10,795 nucleotides of DNA from Lentisphaeria bacterium (GCA_028699735.1 JAQVUB010000048.1:1-10795); one strand, 5' to 3'. Counted from the first letter of the stretch, positions 1 to 6,501 are shown. Program-made: numbers and translations. The notes: generated from the letters alone by a model not told the origin.

Positions 1-72
1 GGGTTGGACGGGTCGGTTGGGTCGGACGGGTCGGACGGGTTAGGCAGGTCGTATCGGTCGTATCGGTCGGAT
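1..72. repeat. Degenerate 9-bp tandem repeat, GGG-rich on the plus strand
   Basis: Eight consecutive 9-mers can be laid end to end: gggttggac, gggtcggtt, gggtcggac twice, gggttaggc, aggtcgtat, cggtcgtat, cggtcggat. The array is cut by the window edge, so its full length is unknown. The first 39 bases contain five GGG tracts separated by exactly 6 bases, which fits the usual G3N1-7 definition of a potential G-quadruplex on the plus strand. The period is a multiple of three and plus frame 1 stays open through it, so a coding origin in a gene to the left cannot be fully excluded, but the degenerate short-period pattern looks non-coding. Confidence 0.75.
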
Positions 73-103
73 CATTTGGTGTTCGCGGGAGGTATTCGCA
101 TAG

Positions 104-119
104 CCGGTTATATTATCGG
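104..119. promoter_or_regulatory. Imperfect palindrome, possible operator or -10 region of the ROK gene
   Basis: The 16-bp segment ccggttatattatcgg pairs at 6 of 8 symmetric positions (CCG/CGG ends, AT-rich centre). It contains -10-like hexamers (TATATT at 109-114, TATTAT at 111-116), about 50 bases before the ROK start codon. No convincing -35 hexamer lies at the right distance, so the promoter call is weak. Many ROK repressors regulate their own genes through palindromic sites, which makes this a candidate operator. That is inference only. Confidence 0.25.
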
Positions 120-144
120 AAGGCCGTGGGGGGAGTTTCGTCCG

Positions 145-174
145 ATGTTTTCAAGGGAATCCGCTGATGAATGA
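145..174 (+). CDS. Possible 9-codon leader peptide upstream of the ROK gene
   Basis: An ATG at 145 opens a 9-codon frame (MFSRESADE) ending at TGA 172-174. A strong Shine-Dalgarno-like GGGGAG (130-135) stands 9 bases before the ATG, a better match than the AAGGG before the ROK gene itself. The little frame overlaps the ROK start by 8 bases in an ATGAATGA arrangement, typical of translational coupling by re-initiation. It is too short for codon statistics, and the ribosome-binding match may be chance because the region is G-rich. Confidence 0.25.
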   Translation: MFSRESADE

Positions 175-1372
175 CAATACTTATGTCATGCAAGCAATCT
201 TTTCCGAGATTATCCGCAATGGCAGCGCTACTCGCAGTCAGCTGAGCCGGGATTACGATTTACGTCCGGCGACTCTGGTGGCGGCAGTGGAACGCCTGAA
301 ACGGAAGGGCATTCTATGGGAGCCAGACCGGCAGGGGCGGCATACCGGGCGAAAGGCCTCGGAACTGACCTTGAATCCGAAAGCGGGCAGTTTCATTGGT
401 CTGGAGCTGACTCCGAGCCGGATTTATGGGGTTCAGATCAATGCTGCGGGTGTCGAAGAAAGGCGTCAGTCTGTTGCGGTACAGCCGGAGTCATCGAGCA
501 AAAAGATTTGCTCGCTGCTGGTGAGTTTATTTCAGCATTTGCGCATATCCAGTGGTGCGGGCATGGTCGGCTTTGCTGATCCCGGTGCCATCGATATGAA
601 AACCGGGCAGGCTTTGCAGACGGTGAATCTGCCGGCCTGGGAAAAAGTGCAGGTTTTTGAGTTTTTTCGTGAAAATACTGGTGACCGGACTCCGCTGATT
701 GCTCCTGAGACTCTGATTCGCACCTATGGGGAATATTTGGATTGTACGCCGGATTTTCCGGACACCTTGTTTCATGCCCGTTTCAGTGAAGGGATCGGTG
801 GCGGTTTTATCAGCAGGGGGGAATTACTGGTTGGCAATCATTGTTCCAGCATGGAACTGGGGCATATGGTGTTGTCACCGGGCGGGCGTCGCTGCCGTTG
901 CGGTAACCGGGGTTGTCTTGAAGCGGTGGCTGGTGCGGCGGCGTTGCGTCAGATGATGCAGGAGCTGGTTGTCAGCGGGGTTTCGACGCGGATGGACATG
1001 AGTCAATTCACGCTGGCGGAGTTTGTCCGCATGGCCAATGACAACGACCGTGCGGCGCAAGTTCTTGCGCAGGAAACCTGTGAACGCATTGCACCGGTTC
1101 TGGCGATGGTGACAACCCTGCTTAACCCGCAGATGATTGTCCTGTCCGGGGAACTGGCCGGTCTGGGCAGCATGCTGCTGGATGCGGTTAAACGCGCCAT
1201 TGCCCTGCGCTGTCTCAATAACCCGGCAGAGGCCATCCAGATCAAAATTTCTGCCCTTGATGAATATTGCGGGGCGAGGTCGGCAGCTTTGCTGCGCAGA
1301 AATCTCTTTTTGGAAAAAACGTTGCAGCTTTGTCCGCGTTTTCTGGCTCCGTTGTCAGCGGGTCTGGGCTGA
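167..1372 (+). CDS. ROK-family transcriptional regulator (NagC/Mlc type)
   Basis: This 401-residue protein has the NagC/Mlc/XylR layout: an N-terminal winged helix-turn-helix (about residues 8-52) followed by a ROK sugar-kinase-like domain starting at FIGLELTPSRIYGV (76-89). The ROK signature is clear: GIGGGFISRGEL (209-220), the sugar-site ELGH motif (230-233) and the zinc-binding CRCGNRGCLE (243-252), with His233 and Cys243, Cys245 and Cys250 as likely ligands. The catalytic Asp that kinases carry near NDANAAALGE is absent; the aligned stretch reads APETLIRTYGEY (179-190), so it is probably a sugar-sensing repressor without kinase activity. The start at ATG 167 is preceded by AAGGG 9 bases upstream. 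The gene stands alone on the plus strand, and no sugar operon is present to reveal its ligand. The ROK assignment is firm; the repressor role is inferred from the HTH. Confidence 0.93.
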   Translation: MNDNTYVMQAIFSEIIRNGSATRSQLSRDYDLRPATLVAAVERLKRKGILWEPDRQGRHTGRKASELTLNPKAGSFIGLELTPSRIYGVQINAAGVEERRQSVAVQPESSSKKICSLLVSLFQHLRISSGAGMVGFADPGAIDMKTGQALQTVNLPAWEKVQVFEFFRENTGDRTPLIAPETLIRTYGEYLDCTPDFPDTLFHARFSEGIGGGFISRGELLVGNHCSSMELGHMVLSPGGRRCRCGNRGCLEAVAGAAALRQMMQELVVSGVSTRMDMSQFTLAEFVRMANDNDRAAQVLAQETCERIAPVLAMVTTLLNPQMIVLSGELAGLGSMLLDAVKRAIALRCLNNPAEAIQIKISALDEYCGARSAALLRRNLFLEKTLQLCPRFLAPLSAGLG

Positions 1373-1397
1373 GAAAGCGAACTGCACGTCAGAAGCT

Positions 1398-1416
1398 TTT
1401 CGTGGTTAAAAAAAAA
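1398..1416. repeat. One-armed fragment of the ACGAA inverted-repeat family
   Basis: The segment tttcgtggttaaaaaaaaa matches the outer end of the right arms of the two full inverted repeats (about 6691-6706 and 4599-4610), but the remainder and the second arm are missing. It lies in the 47-base gap between the convergent ROK and carboxypeptidase genes, so it may be a decayed copy or a terminal remnant. On the minus strand it places a T9 tract a few bases past the carboxypeptidase stop codon, but no GC stem precedes it, so I do not call a terminator. Confidence 0.45.
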
Positions 1417-1419
1417 CTG

Positions 1420-2457
1420 TTATTTTTGTTTATAGGCCCATTCGATGAGTCTCTTGGCGATTTCATCTCGGGTTTTATCTCCGCCTCGTCCGGAGACCCC
1501 CATAACGATGGCGATCAACCGTTTTTGTTCTCTTTCGCAGGTGACGACGATGCAGAATCCCGCCTTGTTGGTCATGCCGGTTTTCATACCGTTGACCCCC
1601 GGGCAGGTTTTCAGCAGGGCATTGGTCGTATCCAGCTGGAACGGTTTTTTGGTATTTTCGCGGATGAATTCCTGTCGTGTTGCAGTCCATTTCATAACTT
1701 CGGGGTATTGCCAGAGGCATTCAGCGAGGTAGGCTAGTTCGAGAACAGAGCCCTGATTTTCCTTGCTGGTTTTTGTATCAGGCAGTCCATGGGCATTATA
1801 GAAGACAAAGTTTTGACAGCCCAGTTGTCGTGCTCTGGTATTCATTTGCTTGACAAAACTGTCATGGCTGCCGCCACCGAGGAATTCGGCGAGCAGGAAT
1901 GCGCAGTCGTTGGCGCTGCGGATCAGAGCGCACTTGAGCAATTCATCAACGGTGAAGGTTTCACGGGGATCAAGCCATACTTGGCGAACCCCGATTTTTG
2001 TCGCTGCTTTGGTGACTTTGACTGTGCTCTCGAGGGTGATCCCTTTGTTCCCCTGGTAAATTTCCTCCATCAGCAGAAGCACAGTCATCATTTTAGTCAG
2101 CGAGGCCAGCGGATATTGCTGTGTGACATTTTTTCCCCAGAGCATGGTTTTCTGATCCGGGTCAATGATTGCAGCTGCGTTGCAATTGCTGATCATACGG
2201 TTCAGTTCCGCGGGCAGGGTGGCATTTTGCTGCAGATAATAATCGGGTGAAAAGGGTGGCAGTGTCTGTTTTCCAGGCCGGCTTTGCTCTGGCGGCAAGA
2301 GGTCGCCGCCGGGATTCGCAGACTCCGCTGTTTCTGTGAGCGTTTCCGGCTCCGGTTTTTTTTTGCCGGATTGGTTGAGAGAATCACCCATGAAGAAGAG
2401 TGATACAATGGCAAGGTGAATGGCGATGATCATGCCATAGAGCAAATACTTCCACAT
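1420..2457 (-). CDS. D-alanyl-D-alanine carboxypeptidase, serine peptidase S11 (PBP5/6-like, DacA/DacF type)
   Basis: This enzyme removes the terminal D-Ala from peptidoglycan pentapeptides and acts outside the cytoplasmic membrane. A short N-terminal hydrophobic segment (about residues 5-23) serves as signal peptide or anchor, followed by a polar, Pro/Glu-rich linker (30-75). All three penicillin-binding motifs are present: SLTK (119-122, nucleophile Ser119), SAN (181-183) and KTG (292-294). The protein ends at residue 345, soon after the catalytic domain, so it lacks the C-terminal beta domain and amphipathic membrane helix of E. coli PBP5; the N-terminal segment may be the only anchor. The ATG at 2457 has an AGGGG-like ribosome site about 8 bases upstream. 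The gene starts 35 bases after the pcnB stop, suggesting the same transcript. The family call is firm; the exact dac paralogue is not resolvable, so no symbol is given. Confidence 0.93.
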   Translation of the reverse strand: MWKYLLYGMIIAIHLAIVSLFFMGDSLNQSGKKKPEPETLTETAESANPGGDLLPPEQSRPGKQTLPPFSPDYYLQQNATLPAELNRMISNCNAAAIIDPDQKTMLWGKNVTQQYPLASLTKMMTVLLLMEEIYQGNKGITLESTVKVTKAATKIGVRQVWLDPRETFTVDELLKCALIRSANDCAFLLAEFLGGGSHDSFVKQMNTRARQLGCQNFVFYNAHGLPDTKTSKENQGSVLELAYLAECLWQYPEVMKWTATRQEFIRENTKKPFQLDTTNALLKTCPGVNGMKTGMTNKAGFCIVVTCEREQKRLIAIVMGVSGRGGDKTRDEIAKRLIEWAYKQK

Positions 2458-2492
2458 TGTTAGACCCCTGTTGAAAGCAACTTGAAAAGGAT

Positions 2493-3764
2493 TCAGGCGG
2501 AGGCGGGCGGAGTTTTTTGGCGTCTGTGTGGACGCCGCCGCCCGGGGCGTTTTCTGCTGTCTGCCGCAGCATCATCCGCTTGTTTGCTGTTGCTGTCGAT
2601 CAGCATTGGGTAGACTGCCTGTGGCAGATCGTCAAGAATGTCTGCATCCCAGTGATAGGTTTCGATCAGCATTTCCAGCAATTTGCGGGCATGGCGGTAT
2701 TCCTGGTGTTGAAAAGCCCGTGGAGAGACTGGTTTGGCCAGCAGACGCGGTACCAGATAACAGATATCACGAATACGCATGGCAAAAAATTTGGGCAGTG
2801 CGTATTCTTCGAAGACGAGACGGATGACTTTTCCGGCAAGCTCGTCGGTATTTTCGTCACGTTTCCAGAATGCGGTCATATTCCGTGGATTGAGTGCGCT
2901 CATCAGGAAAGGGAGGCAGGCAGTAGCCAGAGCCATGGCTTTGGAAAGATGAATGTGGCCGGCTTCGAGTTCCCTTCCGCGTAAAATCATCAGCTGGCGT
3001 GCCAGGAGTCCTTCGGCCTCATCCCAGGACTGGTTAAACACTGGCCAGAGCAGCGAAAGAATGTCATGCTTGTGCAGAGCGGCCAGGATCGCCTCCGATT
3101 TGCTCGAACTGAGAATTTTCAGCAGTTCCTCGAAGAGTCTGGAGCGTGAGGCAAGAATGAGTTTAGGCCTTTTTTCCTTGAGCGCTTTCGCCAGATCACG
3201 TGCTAGAGTGAACTGATACTGTCCGCAGAGTTTGAGTGCGCGGATCATACGAACCGGATCCTCATCGAAGCGTTCTGCGGGGTCGCCCAAGGCGCGTACG
3301 ACACGTTTTTTCAGGTCTTTGAGTCCGCCGGCGAAATCGATGATGCCGCGTTTTCCGCAGACGTCATAGTAGAGGCTGTTGACTGTGAAGTCCCGTCTGG
3401 CGGCGTCTTCTTCGAGGGTGCCGAATTCGTTGTCACTCCAGATCATGGTGCCATCATCGCTCTGTCGTCCGCGCCGTTCCTGTTCATCAGGTCTTCTGCG
3501 GAAAGTACTCACTTCGTAGATTTCCTGGTTCATGATGACGTGAGCGAGGCGGAAGCGCCGCCCGATGATGCGGCATTGCCGGCGTCCAAAGACGGAGCGT
3601 ACTTCTTCGGGTGAAGCGGAGGTGGCGATATCATAATCTTTGGGCTGTACACCGAGAAGGAGATCCCGGACAGCGCCGCCGACCAGGTACGCTTCATGAC
3701 CGTTGTTGACCAGTCTGCGGACGATTTCACAGGGTTCCGCTTTGAGATTTTCGAGTTGGGGCAT
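2493..3764 (-). CDS. pcnB: Poly(A) polymerase PcnB (class II nucleotidyltransferase)
   Basis: This enzyme adds poly(A) tails to RNA 3' ends, which usually promotes their decay. The 423-residue protein begins with the nucleotidyltransferase head: YLVGGAVRDLLLG (26-38), then DYD (43-45) carrying the two metal-binding aspartates. The sequence IIGRRFRLAHVI (66-77) and EEDAARRDFTVNSLYY (118-133) resemble E. coli PcnB more than the CCA-adding enzyme. RFDEDPVRMIRAL (165-177) follows, then a helical RNA-binding region. The tail (about 404-416) is strongly basic (KRPGRRRPHRRQK), as in E. coli PcnB (465 residues). The start at ATG 3764 lies 3 bases after the rnhB stop, and its strong GGAGGG ribosome site is within the end of rnhB, so translation is probably coupled. 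If the genome has no separate CCA enzyme, this protein could instead be the tRNA nucleotidyltransferase; the sequence alone favours PcnB. Confidence 0.88.
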   Translation of the reverse strand: MPQLENLKAEPCEIVRRLVNNGHEAYLVGGAVRDLLLGVQPKDYDIATSASPEEVRSVFGRRQCRIIGRRFRLAHVIMNQEIYEVSTFRRRPDEQERRGRQSDDGTMIWSDNEFGTLEEDAARRDFTVNSLYYDVCGKRGIIDFAGGLKDLKKRVVRALGDPAERFDEDPVRMIRALKLCGQYQFTLARDLAKALKEKRPKLILASRSRLFEELLKILSSSKSEAILAALHKHDILSLLWPVFNQSWDEAEGLLARQLMILRGRELEAGHIHLSKAMALATACLPFLMSALNPRNMTAFWKRDENTDELAGKVIRLVFEEYALPKFFAMRIRDICYLVPRLLAKPVSPRAFQHQEYRHARKLLEMLIETYHWDADILDDLPQAVYPMLIDSNSKQADDAAADSRKRPGRRRPHRRQKTPPASA

Positions 3765-3767
3765 GGT

Positions 3768-4439
3768 TTACCCTCCAAAGGGCAGGCATAATTGTTCTGG
3801 CGCTGGTGCCAGGCAGCGTGCAACTGGTGCGAAGGATCGGCGGTGTTCGGGGCATGGGCCAAATTTTTTCAGGGCTTCCAGGTGTTCTCTGGTACCATAG
3901 CCTTTGTTCCGGCAGAATCCGTAGGCTGGATAAATGCGATCCAGTTTGAGCATGAGCTGATCGCGCCAAGTTTTGGCAAGAATACTGGCTGCGGCGATGC
4001 TGGCGGAAAGGGAGTCCCCTTTGACCAGAAATTGAGCCGGAACCGGAAAGTTGCGCACTTTTAAACCGTCTACCAGTGCAAAAGCAGGCAGAGGATGCAG
4101 GTTCAGGATACATTCCCGCATCGCTTCATGAGTTGCTTCCAGAATATTGATTTGGTCAATGCGTGCTGCGGAGCGTTCCGCCAGAACGAAATGAAGACCG
4201 GGGGTGTTGCGCATGGCAACAGCAAGAGATTCGCGTTGTTTAGCAGTCAGGGTTTTGGAGTCCGCCACCGGCAGTGAAAATGAATTTTCCGGTGGAAGAA
4301 TAAGGGCTGCTGCCACGACAGGGCCGGCCAGCGGGCCTCGTCCGGCCTCATCGACTCCAGCGATACCGGAGCCATTAAGCGTCAGGCCGACCTGACGTTC
4401 AAAGCGAAACATATCGATGTCGGGACGTTTTCGAGACAT
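3768..4439 (-). CDS. rnhB: Ribonuclease HII
   Basis: RNase HII cuts the RNA strand of RNA/DNA hybrids and removes single ribonucleotides from DNA. With the start chosen here the protein has 223 residues. Visible motifs are GVDEAGRGPLAGPVVAAA (28-45, with catalytic Asp30/Glu31 and the GRG substrate-sensing motif), DSKTL (60-64), VDG (123-125, Asp124) and KGDSLSASIAAASILAKTWRD (140-160, Asp160), giving a complete DEDD set. The reading frame stays open to a GTG at 4508, but those extra 23 codons run into the inverted repeat at 4487-4613 and look non-native, so I use ATG 4439. ATG 4412 is also possible; neither has a clear Shine-Dalgarno sequence. It follows rplS after a 230-base gap filled by the repeat, and is tightly coupled to pcnB downstream. 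The rplS-rnhB order is common in bacteria. Confidence 0.93.
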   Translation of the reverse strand: MSRKRPDIDMFRFERQVGLTLNGSGIAGVDEAGRGPLAGPVVAAALILPPENSFSLPVADSKTLTAKQRESLAVAMRNTPGLHFVLAERSAARIDQINILEATHEAMRECILNLHPLPAFALVDGLKVRNFPVPAQFLVKGDSLSASIAAASILAKTWRDQLMLKLDRIYPAYGFCRNKGYGTREHLEALKKFGPCPEHRRSFAPVARCLAPAPEQLCLPFGG

Positions 4440-4486
4440 ATTGGAAAAAGCAAAGTCACGTAATACGCGAGGCTGGGTGAAAGATG

Positions 4487-4613
4487 TTTTTTTACAACGA
4501 AAAAGCACGAAACGACCCGAAAAAATTTTATGGGAAGCGACTTTGACTGCGAGAAAGCGTTGTCCATCCCATGAAATTTTTTCGGGTCGTTAGTGTCTTT
4601 CGTTGTTAAATAA
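4487..4613. repeat. Long inverted repeat, copy A (rplS-rnhB gap)
   Basis: The left arm (4487-4535) and right arm (4567-4613) are near-perfect reverse complements over about 45 bases, around a loop of about 31 bases. Each arm contains three units of about 10 bp: on the left, acgaaaaagc, acgaaacgac, ccgaaaaaat. The inner end is TGGGA/TCCCA. Copy B at 6578-6707 has the same design with different central bases. On the minus strand the inner TGGGA...TCCCA stem is followed by TAAAATTTTTT, which could weakly terminate or attenuate transcription leaving rplS. No transposase gene or other mobile-element gene accompanies it. Confidence 0.85.
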
Positions 4614-4669
4614 AGCCACTGTCGCCCAGCTTCACTCTTGACTACAGAGCCACCTTGGGGCAGTTCTGC

Positions 4670-5017
4670 TTAGATCAACCGTTTGGCTTTGACTTTCGCA
4701 GCTTTACCGACTTGCTTGCGCAAGTAGTAGAGTTTGGCTCTGCGGACACTGCCTTCGCGGGTGACTTTGAAGCCTGCAATACGCGGAGAATGCAGGGGGA
4801 TGACACGTTCGACACCCTGGCCGGAAACGACACGGCGAAGGGTTACCGTCTGGGCGATTCCGCTGCCATTTTTGGCGATGATCGTACCAGTGAACGCCTG
4901 AATACGTTCCTTATCGCCTTCGATGATTTTGACGTCTACCTGAACCGTGTCGCCGACATTGAGGGCGGGCAGGTCTTCCTTCATATTCTCCAGGCGGATT
5001 TTCTCAATTGTGTTCAT
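4670..5017 (-). CDS. rplS: 50S ribosomal protein L19
   Basis: L19 is a large-subunit protein at the interface with the 30S subunit. From ATG 5017 the product is 115 residues, the same length as E. coli L19. It shows the family core VGDTVQVDVKIIEGDKER (21-38), QAFTGTIIA (40-48), the basic turn RRVVSGQGVERV (61-72) and the C-terminal RRAKLYYLRKQVGKAAKVK (92-110). An open frame extends 20 codons further upstream, but ATG 5017 is chosen because GGAG lies 6 bases before it and the resulting length is standard. The start lies within trmD: the two genes overlap by 14 bases and the ribosome site is inside trmD, which suggests translational coupling. It is the last gene of the rpsP operon before the inverted repeat. 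Confidence 0.97.
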   Translation of the reverse strand: MNTIEKIRLENMKEDLPALNVGDTVQVDVKIIEGDKERIQAFTGTIIAKNGSGIAQTVTLRRVVSGQGVERVIPLHSPRIAGFKVTREGSVRRAKLYYLRKQVGKAAKVKAKRLI

Positions 5018-5720
5018 CTTTTTCTCCATTCTCACGATGTTCAAACTGTTTATGCAATAAATCAGGACGTCTTGCAACCGTACGGATCAGGCGTTGTTCC
5101 TCACGCCATGCGGCGATTTTCTGGTGGTTTCCGCTGAGCAGTATTTCTGGGACTTTCAGACCCTGGAAATCGACGGGGCGGGTGTATTGAGGATATTCGA
5201 GCAGGGGGGCTTTTCCGAAAGACTCCTCCTGTGGGGATTCCGGGCTTCCGAGGACGCCTGGGAGTAGGCGGATGACTGCGTCTGCAACGACGACTGCAGC
5301 GATGGCGCCATTGGTGAGGACATAATCACCGAGGGAGATTTCCTCTTGCATCAAGCATTGTCTGGCACGTTCATCGACACCTTCGTAATGCCCGCAGACG
5401 AGGATGAGGTGTTTTTTTTGAGCCAGCCGGGCTGCGGTTTGTTGTTTGAATGGTTGTCCCTGCGGGGTCATCAGGACGACATGAGTGTCATCGGTGAGCA
5501 GGCTGTTGATGCATTCAAACAGGGGTTCCGGCCGTAGTACCATGCCGGCTCCGCCACCGTAAGGTGTGTCATCCACCGTGCGTCTTGCATCATGGGTGAA
5601 ATCACGCAAATCCGTCAGGTTGATTTCCACCAGGCCATTTTTCCAAGCCCTGCCAATGATCGATTCACTGAGGGCACCTGCGCAGATGGCCGGGAACAGG
5701 CTGACGATGTCAAGCCGCAT
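5004..5720 (-). CDS. trmD: tRNA (guanine(37)-N1)-methyltransferase TrmD
   Basis: TrmD methylates N1 of G37 next to the anticodon using S-adenosylmethionine, preventing +1 frameshifts. From ATG 5720 the protein has 238 residues. It opens with MRLDIVSLFP, then has DDTPYGGGAGM (50-60) and the SPOUT-knot motifs CGHYEGVDER (109-118) and SLGDYVLTNG (129-138), followed by LLEYPQYTRP (173-182) and LLSGNHQKIAAWR (194-206). Two departures from E. coli/Haemophilus TrmD are visible: LTNGAIAA replaces the usual LTGGELPA, and the catalytic EDSF aspartate (Asp169 in Haemophilus) aligns with Glu166 in EESF. The frame is open to a TTG at 5741, but that lies across the previous stop codon, so ATG 5720 is preferred. 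It starts 17 bases after the KH gene and overlaps rplS by 14 bases. Confidence 0.95.
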   Translation of the reverse strand: MRLDIVSLFPAICAGALSESIIGRAWKNGLVEINLTDLRDFTHDARRTVDDTPYGGGAGMVLRPEPLFECINSLLTDDTHVVLMTPQGQPFKQQTAARLAQKKHLILVCGHYEGVDERARQCLMQEEISLGDYVLTNGAIAAVVVADAVIRLLPGVLGSPESPQEESFGKAPLLEYPQYTRPVDFQGLKVPEILLSGNHQKIAAWREEQRLIRTVARRPDLLHKQFEHRENGEKDEHN

Positions 5721-5737
5721 GGTGTTAAACCCCGTTG

Positions 5738-6139
5738 TCAATCCAACACGTCAACGGTAACGCGCAAACCAGTTCGTCCGGCGGCTCCGCTGACCAGGGC
5801 ACGGATAGCAGAAATGGTTTTGCCGCTTTTCCCAATGATTTTACCAATGTCTTTTTTGATGCAACGGATCTGAATCACGTTGATGCGGTTTTTTTCAACC
5901 GTCTGCAGCGTGACCTGGTCGGGTTCATCAACGAGAGCCTGAACAACATAAAGAACAAAAGCCTCAAGGCCGGCCAGTGAAACAGGAGAGTCATCCCCTT
6001 TGTCCTGATCGGCAAAATCGGCAGCATTCAATTTTGGCTGAGGGACTTTTTTGTCGGTTGCAACGCTGATAGGTGCAGTCCCTTCGGCGATATTTTCAGC
6101 TGCTCCGCCAAAAATCTTTTTAAAAAATGAGATACCCAT
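5738..6139 (-). CDS. khpA: KH-domain RNA-binding protein, KhpA-like with N-terminal extension
   Basis: The C-terminal 80 residues form a type II KH domain of the KhpA/YlqC family: LEAFVLYVVQALVDEPDQV (58-76), then GKIIGKSGKTISAIRALV (99-116) with the GxxG loop at 103-106, and a final RVTVDVLD strand. KhpA proteins are usually about 75-80 residues; this one has about 53 extra N-terminal residues (MGISFFKKIFGG, then a polar, low-complexity stretch). KhpA binds diverse RNAs, often together with KhpB/Jag, and affects cell division and ribosome function in Gram-positive bacteria. Here it takes the position between rpsP and trmD, where E. coli has rimM; no rimM is seen in the window. The start ATG 6139 lies 19 bases after rpsP and has only a weak GGA upstream. 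No convincing internal start near residue 53 was found. Confidence 0.85.
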   Translation of the reverse strand: MGISFFKKIFGGAAENIAEGTAPISVATDKKVPQPKLNAADFADQDKGDDSPVSLAGLEAFVLYVVQALVDEPDQVTLQTVEKNRINVIQIRCIKKDIGKIIGKSGKTISAIRALVSGAAGRTGLRVTVDVLD

Positions 6140-6158
6140 GATCGACTATATCCAGTTC

Positions 6159-6455
6159 TTATTCAGCTGATTCAGTTGCGGCGGCTGCCGGTGCGGCTGC
6201 CTGCGGTGCGCTCATCGGTTTGCCGGTGCGTGCGCGATTGATGATGGCAGTAACGGTTTCGCTGGGCTGTGCGCCGCGGGGAATCCAGTAGTCTACACGG
6301 GCCAAATCAATTTTTTCGTCTTTGTGGCGGGGATCATAGAAACCGATGTTTTCGATGAAACGACCGTCCCGGGGGCTGCGGGAATCCGTAACCACAATCC
6401 GATGGCAGGCTGCGTTGAGTTTGCCGGTACGGCGAAGTCTGATCTTGACTGACAT
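6159..6455 (-). CDS. rpsP: 30S ribosomal protein S16
   Basis: S16 is a small-subunit protein needed for 30S assembly. The 98-residue product starts MSVKIRLRRTGK and carries HRIVVTDSRSPRDGRFIENIGFYDP (18-42), the diagnostic S16 core, then DYWIPRGAQPSETV (55-68). It is longer than E. coli S16 (82 residues) because of an Ala-rich, acidic tail (about 82-98) typical of some lineages. ATG 6455 is preceded by AAGGA at 7 bases. It is the first gene of the rpsP-KH-trmD-rplS operon, with a good promoter about 50 bases upstream. Confidence 0.97.
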   Translation of the reverse strand: MSVKIRLRRTGKLNAACHRIVVTDSRSPRDGRFIENIGFYDPRHKDEKIDLARVDYWIPRGAQPSETVTAIINRARTGKPMSAPQAAAPAAAATESAE

Positions 6456-6501
6456 TCTCTTTTCCTTATTCTAATGCTTAACAGGATGAAAAATTATTGA
6501 G

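Noticed and set aside
1..174. Plus frame 1 is open from the window edge to TGA at 172-174 and would encode a Gly-Ser-Asp-rich, then Arg-Ser-Tyr-rich tail.
   Set aside because: The frame runs through a degenerate 9-bp repeat whose period is a multiple of three, so openness is expected by chance. It also overlaps the ROK start, and no recognisable domain is present.
1420..2250. Long open frames on the plus strand opposite the carboxypeptidase gene (for example 1789-2250).
   Set aside because: They are antisense shadows of a gene with complete SxxK, SxN and KTG motifs. Their translations show no known motif.
4486..4613. Copy A as a miniature transposable element or IS remnant.
   Set aside because: There is no transposase fragment, and flanking target-site duplications could not be identified. 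A repeat family is supported, but mobility is not.
4614..4669. GC-rich hairpin (gccaccttggggc) after rplS as a terminator.
   Set aside because: The stem is short with a mismatch, and no T-tract follows on the minus strand.
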